The position numbers were made by a program, and so were the translations under genes. A DNA stretch of 64,000 nucleotides from UBA493 sp035655435 (GTDB lineage: Archaea; Iainarchaeota; Iainarchaeia; Iainarchaeales; Iainarchaeaceae). The notes below the pieces were generated by a model. That model made no database searches. It was given only the letters and a program-made list of their open reading frames with translations, and had not been told where the DNA came from. Below are positions 17,635-25,989 of this stretch, piece by piece (positions within the stretch are counted from its first letter, which is position 1; the number at the start of each line of letters is the position of its first letter). The stretch covers positions 1 through 64,000 of the forward strand of contig DASRUN010000023.1 in assembly GCA_035655435.1 (NCBI GenBank). Direction: 5' to 3'.

Positions 17635-18357
17635 ATGATAGAGTTAAAAAACACGGGTTTTCTGAAATCGAGCATAGAGGCTATCTCTTCTTTTATTCCG
17701 GAGGGGAATTTACGTTTCAATGAAAAAGGGTTGCATTTTCGCGCAATAGATCCTTCGCAGATTGTTTTGGTTGATTATCTTGTTGACAAAAATGTTTTTG
17801 ACTCATTTGATATTGAGCCGGCTTTTGTCGGGGTTAACCTCGCGGAATTGAACAAAATAGTTTCAAGGGCAATTCAAAATGATACGATAAAAATAGATCT
17901 CTCTGATTCCGAATTGAAATTGGATTTTATAGGAGAGCTAAAAAGAAGTTTTAAACTCCCTTTGATAGATGTTTCCGAGGAAGAGCTCAAGCTTCCTGAT
18001 GCAAAGCATGACGCGAAAGTCGAGATAAATTCAAAATTGTTCAAGGAAGCGCTGAAAGATGCCTCTCTTTTCAGCTCGAGCATTATTTTGAAGGTTCAGG
18101 GGAAAAACTTTTTTATGGAATCAAAAGGAACCGCGGGAAATTCGCAGGCAAATTCAACAAACGGAAAGCAGGTTAAGGTAATTTCATCCGCGGACGTTGT
18201 TTCAAAATATTCTTTGAGTTATCTCCAGAATATTGTAAAAGAAGCAAACCCGGATGAGAATATTGTCTTGGAGTTAAAGAGCGATGCTCCGATGAAAATA
18301 ACCTATAACATCGGCAAATCCGAGATAAGATTTTTCCTCGCGCACATGTTATTGTGA
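17635..18357 (+). CDS. pcn: DNA sliding clamp PCNA (copy 2, divergent)
   Basis: ATG at 17635 is chosen because the clamp fold begins there (MIELKNTGFLKSSIEAISS); a frame extension to 17608 adds unrelated residues. The 240-residue protein keeps DPSQIVLVDYLVDK, the middle SFKLPLIDVSEEELKLPD and a C-terminus ending IRFFLAHMLL. The canonical LAPR/LAPK at the C-terminus is changed to LAHM, and domain 2 carries a Ser/Asn-rich loop (KGTAGNSQANSTNGK), so partner binding may differ from copy 1. It could be a homotrimer or a heterotrimer partner. It is probably cotranscribed with priL, which starts 6 bases after its stop. Confidence 0.9.
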   Translation: MIELKNTGFLKSSIEAISSFIPEGNLRFNEKGLHFRAIDPSQIVLVDYLVDKNVFDSFDIEPAFVGVNLAELNKIVSRAIQNDTIKIDLSDSELKLDFIGELKRSFKLPLIDVSEEELKLPDAKHDAKVEINSKLFKEALKDASLFSSSIILKVQGKNFFMESKGTAGNSQANSTNGKQVKVISSADVVSKYSLSYLQNIVKEANPDENIVLELKSDAPMKITYNIGKSEIRFFLAHMLL

Positions 18358-18362
18358 TTTGC

Positions 18363-19370
18363 ATGTTTTCAGTACAGGAACTGAGGTTTGCGCAGAAATA
18401 TCCTTTTTCAAAAATCGCAAAACAAATTGTTAACGAATCCGATTTTACCGTTGAAAATGTTCCAAGGGAAGTTTTTGCGCGCGCAAGGGCAATGGTCAAT
18501 GCGGCTTTTACCGATCAGGAATATAGCCCGCACATTGAAACATCAATGGATGTTTTGCGAAATGAAATCCTTGCTTTTCCCGTTGCAAAAATCCTTGTTT
18601 CAATAATCGATAGATTGGAATTGTACAGAAAATTTTCCGTTCTTTTCGGAAAGGTTGTTTTCACAAACCTCGAAAAGGAAAAGAACGAAGTTCTCATTGA
18701 CATGGCAAATGATTTCGGTTTGAAAATTTATTTGAGTGATCCGCCTTATTTTGTTGAAATGGGGCTTGCGGATTATCTTACTATTGATCTAGATGAAAAT
18801 TTTATGAAGCTTGTGAACAGCGAAGTTGAAAACGGAAGAGTTTTTCTCCCGCGCTCGGAATTTGCGAGATTTCTTTCCATGGTTGTGAGCAGGGATCTTA
18901 GGAATTCGCTTCCGATTGTGATAAAAAAAATTCCTGCAGAATTCAAAAATGCGGCGCAGGAATCCGAAGCCGAGTTTTCCGAGCGCCTTAGAAAGAGCTT
19001 TTCCAAAGCCGATTTCGGGGAAATAGCGCCAGAAGCATTTCCGCCATGCATGTCAAAGATTTACGCAGAGCTCATCAACGGCATCAATGTAAACCATTCC
19101 GGGAGATTTGCAATAGCCACGTTTCTTGCTTCGATTGGAATGAATTTGGAATCAATAATAAACGCGTTCAGGAACACTCCTAATTTCAGCGAAAAAACCA
19201 CGCGCTATCAGGTTGAGCGGATTGCGGGAATCAAGGGAACAGGTTATTCTTCTCCGAGTTGCGACAAAATGCGTTCATATAATTTGTGTGTTGCAAATTG
19301 CCCTGTTTCGCATCCTGTGCAGTTTTATTCGCAGGAAAAATCCAGAGAAAAAAAAGAAATTGTGGAATAA
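18363..19370 (+). CDS. priL: DNA primase large subunit
   Basis: ATG at 18363 is used. The 335-residue protein has a helical N-terminal domain and a C-terminal iron-sulfur domain with cysteines in PPCMSKIYAELINGINVNHSGRF, then SPSCDKMRSYNLCVANCPVSHP. The four conserved cysteines of PriL ligate a 4Fe-4S cluster needed for primer initiation. With PriS it makes RNA/DNA primers for replication. The tail ends in a lysine/glutamate stretch. A hairpin followed by a T-run just after the gene separates it from priS. Confidence 0.9.
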   Translation: MFSVQELRFAQKYPFSKIAKQIVNESDFTVENVPREVFARARAMVNAAFTDQEYSPHIETSMDVLRNEILAFPVAKILVSIIDRLELYRKFSVLFGKVVFTNLEKEKNEVLIDMANDFGLKIYLSDPPYFVEMGLADYLTIDLDENFMKLVNSEVENGRVFLPRSEFARFLSMVVSRDLRNSLPIVIKKIPAEFKNAAQESEAEFSERLRKSFSKADFGEIAPEAFPPCMSKIYAELINGINVNHSGRFAIATFLASIGMNLESIINAFRNTPNFSEKTTRYQVERIAGIKGTGYSSPSCDKMRSYNLCVANCPVSHPVQFYSQEKSREKKEIVE

Positions 19371-19393
19371 AACCATGTTCTATTTCTTTTTTT

Positions 19394-19422
19394 TGCAGAA
19401 AAAAGTTCTGCATTATTTTTTT
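19394..19422 (+). terminator. Hairpin plus T-run between priL and priS
   Basis: Seven-base arms TGCAGAA (19394-19400) and TTCTGCA (19406-19412) are followed by TTATTTTTTT. This looks like a factor-independent terminator and lies between two genes whose products form one complex. Archaeal termination needs mainly the T-run, so partial read-through is expected. Confidence 0.45.
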
Positions 19423-19487
19423 CTGATTTTTTGAATTCCAGTTTCTGCTATATTGCTTTATTAACTGTTTTCGGGGCCATCTTCTAT

Positions 19488-20714
19488 ATGGGGGAAGAGG
19501 GTTTTTTGAGGCAGCATCTGCGTTCTTATTATTCAAAGAATGAAATAAATTCCGTTCCTGAAATAAGTGCAAGGGAATTTGGTATAGGGGATTTCGGGAA
19601 AAAAATTTCAAATAGGCATTTGGACTTCAAAAATAATTTGGAATTGAATTCTTTTCTACGCGAGAAAACTCCTTTTTACATTTCTTATTCAAATGCTCGT
19701 TATGAATTTCCCGGCGCGCGGCCAATGGAGAAAAAAAATCTTTTGGGTGCGGATTTAATTTATGAGTTTGATGCCGATGATATTCAAACCGATTGCAAAC
19801 TCAATCACGATTCTTGGAAGTGTTCTTTTTGCGGAGCACATGGAAAAGGTGCTCCTGAAAAATGTTCGGAATGCGGTTTCGGAGTTAAAGTAGAAGAATG
19901 GGTGTGCCAAGAATGTTTGGGCGAAACAAGAAAACAAACTCAAAAACTTTTGAATCTGCTCGAAAAAGATTTCGGTTTTAATGATGGAATTTCTGTTAAT
20001 TTTTCCGGTTCAAAAGGTTTTCATACTCATATTAGAAGTTCTTCAATTCAAAAACTTTCAAAATCCGCGCGCCTCGAACTCCTTGATTATATTACTTGCA
20101 CAAATCTTTCCCTTGAATCGCTTGGTTTTGCATCAAAAGCCAAGAATGTTTTTCTATGCCCGAAAAGAACTCTTGTTAGGGGTTGGGCCAAAAAACTCAT
20201 GAATTCCTTAGTTTCCCTGTTAGAGGGAGAGGATGCTGCGAAAATAGCTGTAATGGGAGGGATAACGGTTTCAAGTGCCAAGAAGTTCTTAAAAGAAAAG
20301 CAGCGTATAATTAGTAGTATGGATCGCGGATTGCTGATTAATGTTCCCGGAATCAAGCCGGAAAAATTCTATCCCGGAATCCTGAATTATATTGTGCAGG
20401 AAGAAAAACTCGAGGTTGATAGGCAGACTTCGATTGACATCAATAAAATCATCCGTGTTCCGGATTCTTTGCACGGTTCAACCGGCTTGGTTGCAAAACC
20501 TGTTTCTTTGGATGAACTTTCCTCATTTGATGCTTTGAAGGAAACCGTTGTGTTCGGTTCCGATCCAATAAAACTGAAAAATATTTCCGCACCGAAATTT
20601 TATTTGAACAACGAAACTTTTGGCCCCTTTGAAAATGAAAACGCTTTGCTTCCATTATTCGCGGGAATTTATTTGATTGCGCGCGGAAGCGCTTTGTTGG
20701 AGAGTGAATCATAA
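19488..20714 (+). CDS. priS: DNA primase small (catalytic) subunit
   Basis: ATG at 19488 is used; upstream in-frame codons would add a hydrophobic leader foreign to the family. The 408-residue protein carries the catalytic acids in LGADLIYEFDADDI, a zinc-knuckle region with CSFCGAHGK and CSECGFGV, then VNFSGSKGFHTHI and a late IRVPDSLHGSTGLV. This is the archaeo-eukaryotic primase core that makes primers from NTPs or dNTPs. The stop overlaps the start of gins51 (TAATG), so those two genes are translationally coupled. Confidence 0.93.
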   Translation: MGEEGFLRQHLRSYYSKNEINSVPEISAREFGIGDFGKKISNRHLDFKNNLELNSFLREKTPFYISYSNARYEFPGARPMEKKNLLGADLIYEFDADDIQTDCKLNHDSWKCSFCGAHGKGAPEKCSECGFGVKVEEWVCQECLGETRKQTQKLLNLLEKDFGFNDGISVNFSGSKGFHTHIRSSSIQKLSKSARLELLDYITCTNLSLESLGFASKAKNVFLCPKRTLVRGWAKKLMNSLVSLLEGEDAAKIAVMGGITVSSAKKFLKEKQRIISSMDRGLLINVPGIKPEKFYPGILNYIVQEEKLEVDRQTSIDINKIIRVPDSLHGSTGLVAKPVSLDELSSFDALKETVVFGSDPIKLKNISAPKFYLNNETFGPFENENALLPLFAGIYLIARGSALLESES

Positions 20715-21268
20715 TGGAATTTAATTATGATGAAATAAGGCGAATTCATCGCCTTGAAAAAAATTCTTCCAAGCTCGTGCAGGTTGAATTGGATTTTTAC
20801 AATGAGCTTTCGGCTTTTTTGAACGAGGAAAAAAAAGCATATTTGGAATCTCTCAAGGATCTTTCGTCCTCGAAGGCTCGCGACTTTTCGAACTTAAAAA
20901 AAATGGTGGAGGAAATTTTTTCTCTGCGCGAAAAAAAAGTTCTTAACATGGCTCTTGTTGCCTCGCGAACAAATGAAGAGAGTGAGGATAACATGGCGAG
21001 TCAGGAGAAAAAACTTTATCGAGAGACACTTGCTTCGCTCAAAAAGCACAACCGTATTTTGGAGGAAATTTTCTTCGGTTCTTCGAAAAGCGATTCAAAT
21101 GACAGGGATTTAAATAGTCTTTCAGTCGAAATTCTTTCCGACATCTCGGGTTTTGTGGGCTCGGACATGAATGAATACGGGCCTTTTGAAAAGGGGCAGG
21201 TTGTAAAGCTTCCCCTTAAAATCGCAAAACTTTTGAGTGAACGCAGGCTTGCGGATGTGAAATCTTGA
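20714..21268 (+). CDS. gins51: GINS complex subunit Gins51
   Basis: The 184-residue protein has the GINS A-domain helices (LVQVELDFYNELSAFL and SLREKKVLNMALVASR) followed by the small beta domain (DISGFVGSDMNEYGPFEKGQVVKLPLKIAKLL). The large-then-small order is that of Gins51. GINS binds MCM and RecJ/Cdc45-like protein in the replicative helicase. It is coupled to priS (TAATG) and overlaps the S27e start by 4 bases, a known archaeal arrangement of GINS next to primase. Confidence 0.87.
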   Translation: MEFNYDEIRRIHRLEKNSSKLVQVELDFYNELSAFLNEEKKAYLESLKDLSSSKARDFSNLKKMVEEIFSLREKKVLNMALVASRTNEESEDNMASQEKKLYRETLASLKKHNRILEEIFFGSSKSDSNDRDLNSLSVEILSDISGFVGSDMNEYGPFEKGQVVKLPLKIAKLLSERRLADVKS

Positions 21269-21453
21269 GTGAACTTATCCCGAAACCCAAAACAAAATTT
21301 TTGAGGCTCAAGTGCCCTTCGTGCGGGAATGAGCAGAATGTTTTCAGCGCCGCTTCCTCTAAAGTAAAATGTTTGGTTTGTGCGACCTCGCTTGCGGAAA
21401 CAACGGCGTCAAGGATAAAGGTTAAAGCAAAAATTTTGAAGGAGTTTGAGTGA
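21265..21453 (+). CDS. rps27e: Small ribosomal subunit protein S27e
   Basis: The 62-residue protein has the S27e zinc ribbon, KCPSCGNEQNVFSAASSKVKCLVCATSLAE, with all four cysteines. It starts at TTG within the last codons of gins51. Archaeal genomes commonly place S27e directly before aIF2-alpha, as here. Length is typical. Confidence 0.93.
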   Translation: MSELIPKPKTKFLRLKCPSCGNEQNVFSAASSKVKCLVCATSLAETTASRIKVKAKILKEFE

Positions 21454-21463
21454 GGTTTTTTTT

Positions 21464-22237
21464 ATGAACGAAGATTTTCCGGAATACGGCGAAGTTGTGA
21501 TTGGAAAAATTTCAAAAGTTCTTGATTACGGTGTATTCATGGATCTCATTGAGTATGAGGGTCTACAGGCATTTGTGCATATTTCCAATGTCAGCTCAAG
21601 TTGGATAAAAAATATTAGAAATTTTGTGAAGGAAGGGCAGGTTCGTGCGGGAAAAGTTACTAATGTGGATCGTCAAAAGAAGCAGGTTGACGTTTCTTTT
21701 ACCAAGGTTTCCTCTAATCAGCAGCGCGCAAAAATAGAAGAATACAAGCAATTGAAGAGAACCCAAAAATTGATTGAATTGCTTGCGAATGATGCAAAAA
21801 CTGATTTTGATGTTGCTTGGCAGGAAGTTGCAGAACCTTTGATAGAGGCGCATGAGTCGCTTTACAATGCGTTCCAACAGATTTTGATTAAGGGCGAGGA
21901 TGCGGCAAAGGCGGTTCCGAAAAAATGGGTTTCTCCTTTGATGCACATGGTTGAAAAAAACTTTGAGATTCCCGTTAAAAGCGTTCGCGGAAAAATATTT
22001 TTGACAATGCCAAGCTCTGTCGGCGTTGATGGATTGAAAGATGCTTTGATTTCAGGCCAGAAAAAGGGCGGAAAGAACATCGAAATTCATTATGAGGGTT
22101 CGGGAAATTATTCCGTTAAGGCAACCAGCGTTGATTATAAATCCGCTGAAAAAATATTGAAAAATGTCGGAGATGAAATAATTTCATTTGCACATAAGCT
22201 CGGGGGAAAGGCAGAATTTACAAAGGTGGAGTCTTAA
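21464..22237 (+). CDS. eif2a: Translation initiation factor aIF2 alpha subunit
   Basis: ATG at 21464 is chosen: GAGG at 21451-21454 provides a ribosome-binding site and the S1 domain starts immediately (FPEYGEVVIGKISKVLDYGVFMDLIEYEGLQAFVHISNVSSSWIKNI). A helical domain and a C-terminal alpha-beta domain follow. The subunit is part of the aIF2 heterotrimer that delivers initiator tRNA; its beta partner is at 59278-59685. It overlaps the PAC2 gene by one base (TAATG). The Nop10 gene that usually sits between the two is absent. Confidence 0.95.
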   Translation: MNEDFPEYGEVVIGKISKVLDYGVFMDLIEYEGLQAFVHISNVSSSWIKNIRNFVKEGQVRAGKVTNVDRQKKQVDVSFTKVSSNQQRAKIEEYKQLKRTQKLIELLANDAKTDFDVAWQEVAEPLIEAHESLYNAFQQILIKGEDAAKAVPKKWVSPLMHMVEKNFEIPVKSVRGKIFLTMPSSVGVDGLKDALISGQKKGGKNIEIHYEGSGNYSVKATSVDYKSAEKILKNVGDEIISFAHKLGGKAEFTKVES

Positions 22238-23010
22238 TGGTTACTACAATAAAGTTTTTGAAAAAAAAATCTTTCAAGAATGCAGTTCTTTTTACAGGTT
22301 TGCCCGGAATAGGTTTGGTGGGAAAAATCTGCGTTGATTATCTCCTAAAGCAGTTCAATGCGGAAAAAGTTGCGGAAATTTATTCTGATTCTTTTCCTCC
22401 AAGCGTGCAGACCACAAAAGGAGTAATAGACTTGATTAAGGATGAAATTTTTTATTATTCTTATAAAGGAAAAGATTTTTTGTTTCTTGCGGGCCCGGTT
22501 CAGCCTATTCTTGATCCAAAGATCGGTTCAATGCAGGAACATTATGAGTTTGCAAAAACTCTTGTAAGCGAATTCAAGGCAATGGGTGTTACAGAAATTT
22601 GCACGCTTGCGGGAATAAATATTGGCGAAAGAAGAATGCATGTTGTGCCGCGCGTTGTTGTTGCCGCAACATCCAAAAAAAGTCTTGAATCCTGGGTTTC
22701 ATTGGGTGCTGTAAGTGACAAACCTGTTGGAATGATTTCAGGAGCTGCTGGATTGTTTTTGGGAATAGGGAAAGAAGAGGGTCTTGAAGGAGCATGTTTG
22801 ATGGGTGAAACCAATGCGCGCCTCATTTATGGGGATCCCGGTGCGGCAAAAACTGTTTTGGAGCTTATAATAAAGAGATTTGGTTTTTCGGTTGAAATGA
22901 AAAAAATGGAGCAGGAGTCAAAAGAAATAGAGAAGGCATTTTCGCAGTTGAATGAACAGCTTGAGGATCAGGAGGATTCGCCTCCATCCGGATTAACGTA
23001 CGTTCGCTAA
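22237..23010 (+). CDS. PAC2-family proteasome assembly chaperone homologue
   Basis: The 257-residue protein shows the PAC2 motifs AVLFTGLPGIGLVGKICVDYLL, FPPSVQTTKGVIDLI, EICTLAGINIGE and MISGAAGLFLGIGKEEG. Archaeal PAC2 homologues (PbaA/PbaB-like) resemble eukaryotic Pba1-Pba2, which chaperone the 20S proteasome alpha ring. A coiled-coil-like acidic tail ends the protein (KKMEQESKEIEKAFSQLNE). It is coupled to aIF2-alpha by TAATG and overlaps the convergent gene at 23007 by 4 bases. Confidence 0.92.
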   Translation: MVTTIKFLKKKSFKNAVLFTGLPGIGLVGKICVDYLLKQFNAEKVAEIYSDSFPPSVQTTKGVIDLIKDEIFYYSYKGKDFLFLAGPVQPILDPKIGSMQEHYEFAKTLVSEFKAMGVTEICTLAGINIGERRMHVVPRVVVAATSKKSLESWVSLGAVSDKPVGMISGAAGLFLGIGKEEGLEGACLMGETNARLIYGDPGAAKTVLELIIKRFGFSVEMKKMEQESKEIEKAFSQLNEQLEDQEDSPPSGLTYVR

Positions 23011-23634
23011 CTTTTCTTTGCTGCCGGTTTCTCTTTAAACTTTCTTAAGTCTCGAACATTGTTCGGCATTAAGCCAATCTCTTTCACAATTTGAAAATAT
23101 TCATGCTCTGGAAGCGCTTGTCCATTGCGTGTTAATTCAAAATATTTTTCAGTGGTTCTTTCAACTAATTCCAAGTCTCTCCCCTTTGCTTCTTTAAACT
23201 TCCCTAACTGGCTTAATTTTGCTTTAATTATTCCATCTAATTTTCCGCCTGGAACAAAAACTTCATACACTATTCCACCATGGATATTCCGCTCAACTAA
23301 ATTTACGCCATTTTGACTAGCCAAAGTCACAATCTGTTTCGGAATGGATTGTTCAACTCTTAACTCATAGAAACGTTCTGTATGTGGTTCTACTAATCTT
23401 GCGTGAATTCCATTTCTTTCAAGCAATTTTAATCTAGATCCAAACCATTCCCAATCAATTTGCCTTCTGCTTAAATTTCCTCTTTGGGCTGCTTCTGCAT
23501 TAATATCTCGGGTGAACTCCTGTTGCTTTTAGTGTACCGTCGAGTGTAGTAACTAATGTTGGGGAAATCGGTTCACGACCTTTTCTTGTGTAAAAATCGT
23601 TTTCGGTTCTTGGTTTCTTTGGAGGAGCAGGCAT
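23007..23634 (-). pseudogene. Frameshifted gene of unknown function
   Basis: A minus-strand frame starts with ATG at 23634 (MPAPPKKPRTENDFYTRKG) and stops at 23500. A second frame, open from 23528 to 23007, continues as QQEFTRDINAEAAQRG through a 139-residue stretch with no good start codon of its own. The two overlap at 23500-23528 and a single +1 shift joins them into a ~208-residue protein. A TATA box (GTTTTAAATAGG, ~23652-23663) suits the first ATG, so the gene looks expressed or recently so. The short A-run at 23527-23530 is a likely site of an indel or sequencing error. No family is recognised. Confidence 0.5.
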
Positions 23635-23660
23635 TAAGATAAGTTAGTTTATTCTCCTAT

Positions 23661-24935
23661 TTAAAACTCTCCCAAAGTTTTTTGTCTAGCGATTTCCGAA
23701 ACCCCTGAAAGCTCTTGTTTTAGTTCAATTTTTTTTCTTTCCATTTCCTCTTCCGAATCGCATATAATCGGTTTTCCATAATTTCCTCCCCCTCCGGGAA
23801 TATACAATACAAGTCCTTTCCTGAATGCAATTATTTTTTTTGCAATTTCTTTGTCCACTTCTTCGAGCTCTTCGTTTTTCGCATCAACAAGAATAAAAAT
23901 TTCGTTTCCAAGTTTTTCCACAAAATCTTTCCACTTGCTTTGAACTGCTATAGTGTTTATTCCTTTTGTTTTCACAGCCTCTTGGATTATTTCCGCGAGC
24001 GGAAGCGAGTGTATGTACTCCGGCCTGAATGAAGGGTGTTTTCCTTCGGGTGTATTTGCAAGCATTTTTATGCGATCGCGTACTCCTCTTTTTATTTCTC
24101 CCCTGCATTGGATGCATTTCCAGTTTATTTTTTCCGCGTGTTCTATTGAATATTGCGCAAAGCATGTGTTGCAGGCCGTGCAATGATATTTTCCTTCGCG
24201 CGGGTTCAATCCGACATTTAAAACAATTTTTTTCTCATCCCTTTCCTCAATTGCGCGTTTGAGATTTTTAAAATCGGGTTTTTCCATTTTTATTCTGTTG
24301 AATTCTCTTCCAATTCGGTTTGGCCAGGGAGAATGTGCATCCGAGCTTGAGAGAAAAGCGTATGAGTGGTTTTCTTTTATTGTGTCCGCCATGTTCGTGT
24401 CCGCGCTCAAACCAAGTTCGATGAATTTTAATTTTGAATGCATTTCTCCGTAAGCATTTTTGAGCGAATCATAAAACGCGTAAATTCCCGTGTATGGAGT
24501 GAAAGAGTGTGCCGGTCCGAAAACCCCTCCAACATCATCAACTTTTTGTGCAAATTCTTCTGCCGTAACTCTTAGCTTCGGTCTTCCGCAGAGTATGCAA
24601 TCAAGGTTTCCTTTTCCCAAAAACTTTTCCCGCAATTCCTCGGCGCTTTCAAGCGAGGGCAAATAAAATAAGTGATGAATTCTCTTGTTGTCTTCTATTT
24701 CCCCTCCCACAATAAAATTGCAATCTGCTTTCAGATCTCTATAAACCCCGTTTGATTCTTCTTCCAAATTTTTTTTCACGTGTTCGAACCATTTTTTGTG
24801 GAGAATATCAGCCGTAACAAGTACATTCAATCCTTTGAGTTTGGATTGTTCCGCCATTACCGGAATTGTCATGTTTTTTGACACTCCGCCGGCATACAAG
24901 CCGTGCATTTGCAGATCAAGATTGTATTCTTTCAT
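23661..24935 (-). CDS. endQ: Endonuclease Q (PHP-family DNA repair nuclease)
   Basis: The 424-residue protein has a PHP domain (YNLDLQMHGLYAGG, VGGEIEDNKRIHHLFYL, FGPAHSFTPYTGIYAFYD, SSSDAHSPW) with metal-binding His/Asp residues, then a zinc module (HCTACNTCFAQYS and WKCIQCRGE) and a C-terminal alpha-beta domain. EndoQ cuts DNA 5' of deaminated bases such as uracil and hypoxanthine and of abasic sites. The last residues, QKTLGEF, fit the PCNA-interaction pattern QxxLxxF and agree with the reported PCNA binding of thermococcal EndoQ. It lies near the two PCNA genes. Confidence 0.9.
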   Translation of the reverse strand: MKEYNLDLQMHGLYAGGVSKNMTIPVMAEQSKLKGLNVLVTADILHKKWFEHVKKNLEEESNGVYRDLKADCNFIVGGEIEDNKRIHHLFYLPSLESAEELREKFLGKGNLDCILCGRPKLRVTAEEFAQKVDDVGGVFGPAHSFTPYTGIYAFYDSLKNAYGEMHSKLKFIELGLSADTNMADTIKENHSYAFLSSSDAHSPWPNRIGREFNRIKMEKPDFKNLKRAIEERDEKKIVLNVGLNPREGKYHCTACNTCFAQYSIEHAEKINWKCIQCRGEIKRGVRDRIKMLANTPEGKHPSFRPEYIHSLPLAEIIQEAVKTKGINTIAVQSKWKDFVEKLGNEIFILVDAKNEELEEVDKEIAKKIIAFRKGLVLYIPGGGGNYGKPIICDSEEEMERKKIELKQELSGVSEIARQKTLGEF

Positions 24936-25061
24936 GCTTTTCCCCTAAACCATGGCAAAACCAATTCTGCCATTAGCAGACCGCAATGTAATGCCGAAAC
25001 CTTTTTGTGGTATTGCAACTTATTATATATTATATAAATGAAATATTATAATGGGATTTTC

Positions 25062-25706
25062 ATGAGCAAATTTACCAATACACAAAAGAAGATAGCGGTT
25101 TTACTCCTTAATTCTCCTAAAACCGTGGACGAATTGAATAAGCAGCTAAACATTCCTTACGACGAGCTTAACGAGAACTTAAGACAGATGCTCAAACTCA
25201 AGCTTTTGAAGTTCGAGGGCTATCCCCAAAAGTACAAATTAACCGAAAATATTGTAGAAGCCGTTCGCAGGCGCAAAGAAATCCAGGATAAAGATCCTTT
25301 TGAATTGCGCCTCAAGGCAATTATAGAATTCAAGGCCGTGGAAGAAAGCTTCTTGGATAAGCATATGAGTGAGATACAGGAGAAAATCAATTCCGAAAAG
25401 GATTTTACGATTTATGACGTGTTCAAGGCCGAACCCGAGCAGGACGGTACACAATTTACTTCTTATTTAGAGCTCAATCTAAGCGCCAAGGACTTTACCT
25501 CTCTGATCAGGTTCATGTACTTCTATGGGCCTACTTCTATAGAGGTAATAAAGCCGAAAAAAGTTGTCCTTGCTATGGACGATCTCCAGGATGCTTTAAT
25601 GGAAATGGCGGAAATGATTCAGGTTTACAATCACGCAATGCTCAAGTCCATGAACAAGCAAGAATTGGACGATTTCGCAAAATCCCTTTATGCTCCAAAA
25701 AAATAG
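25062..25706 (+). CDS. Winged-helix protein of unknown function
   Basis: A TATA-like run (TATATATTATATAAAT, 25022-25037) directly precedes the first in-frame ATG at 25038, so transcription should begin near 25055. The second ATG at 25062 (MSKFTNTQKKIAVLLLNSPK) is therefore the likely start, giving 214 residues. An N-terminal winged helix (residues ~5-65, TVDELNKQLNIPYDELNENLRQMLKLKLL) is followed by a helical middle and a C-terminal alpha-beta region that could dimerise. It precedes the S-layer gene and could regulate it, but nothing in the sequence proves that. Confidence 0.75.
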   Translation: MSKFTNTQKKIAVLLLNSPKTVDELNKQLNIPYDELNENLRQMLKLKLLKFEGYPQKYKLTENIVEAVRRRKEIQDKDPFELRLKAIIEFKAVEESFLDKHMSEIQEKINSEKDFTIYDVFKAEPEQDGTQFTSYLELNLSAKDFTSLIRFMYFYGPTSIEVIKPKKVVLAMDDLQDALMEMAEMIQVYNHAMLKSMNKQELDDFAKSLYAPKK

Positions 25707-25737
25707 TTGATTAACGAAAAAAACCAAGGCGTTTTTA

Positions 25738-25827
25738 AAGGCTTGTGATCTATTCTGTTAGGACGGCTCTATAGGGCTAATCCAAGTGGTTTCGTTTATT
25801 GCCAAACTTGGGTTCTTCAAAAGCCTT
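25738..25827 (+). ncRNA. Candidate structured RNA upstream of the S-layer gene
   Basis: The 283-base gap holds an arrangement of inverted repeats. Outer arms are AAGGCTT (25738-25744) and AAGCCTT (25821-25827). Inside are a hairpin GGACGGCTC...GGGCTAATCC (25761-25783) and a second with CCAAGT...ACTTGG (25782-25811). A TATA-like TTTTTAAAG at 25732-25740 would start transcription close to 25761, the base of the first hairpin. It could be a small RNA or an upstream leader element. No known RNA family is recognised, and the fold is by eye only. Confidence 0.3.
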
Positions 25828-25884
25828 AAATTTTGCCTTATTTCCAATATAAAGGAATAATAGAGGTTTTCGTATACCGATACC

Positions 25885-25980
25885 TTTTTAAATAAGGTGA
25901 GCAATTCAATATAAGAGCCTAATCCGGCATGCTCAGGCGTGGCTGGTCAAATAATTTTAATAATTCGTTTACGTGAGGTG
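25885..25980 (+). promoter_or_regulatory. S-layer gene promoter, leader and ribosome-binding site
   Basis: A strong TATA element TTTTTAAATA lies at 25885-25894, predicting a start near 25915-25920 and a leader of about 70 bases. The leader can form a short hairpin (GCCTAATCCGGCATGCTCAGGC). GAGGTG at 25975-25980 lies nine bases before the ATG at 25990. A strong promoter, structured leader and full Shine-Dalgarno sequence fit a very highly expressed gene. Confidence 0.65.
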
Positions 25981-25989
25981 AAACAAAAA

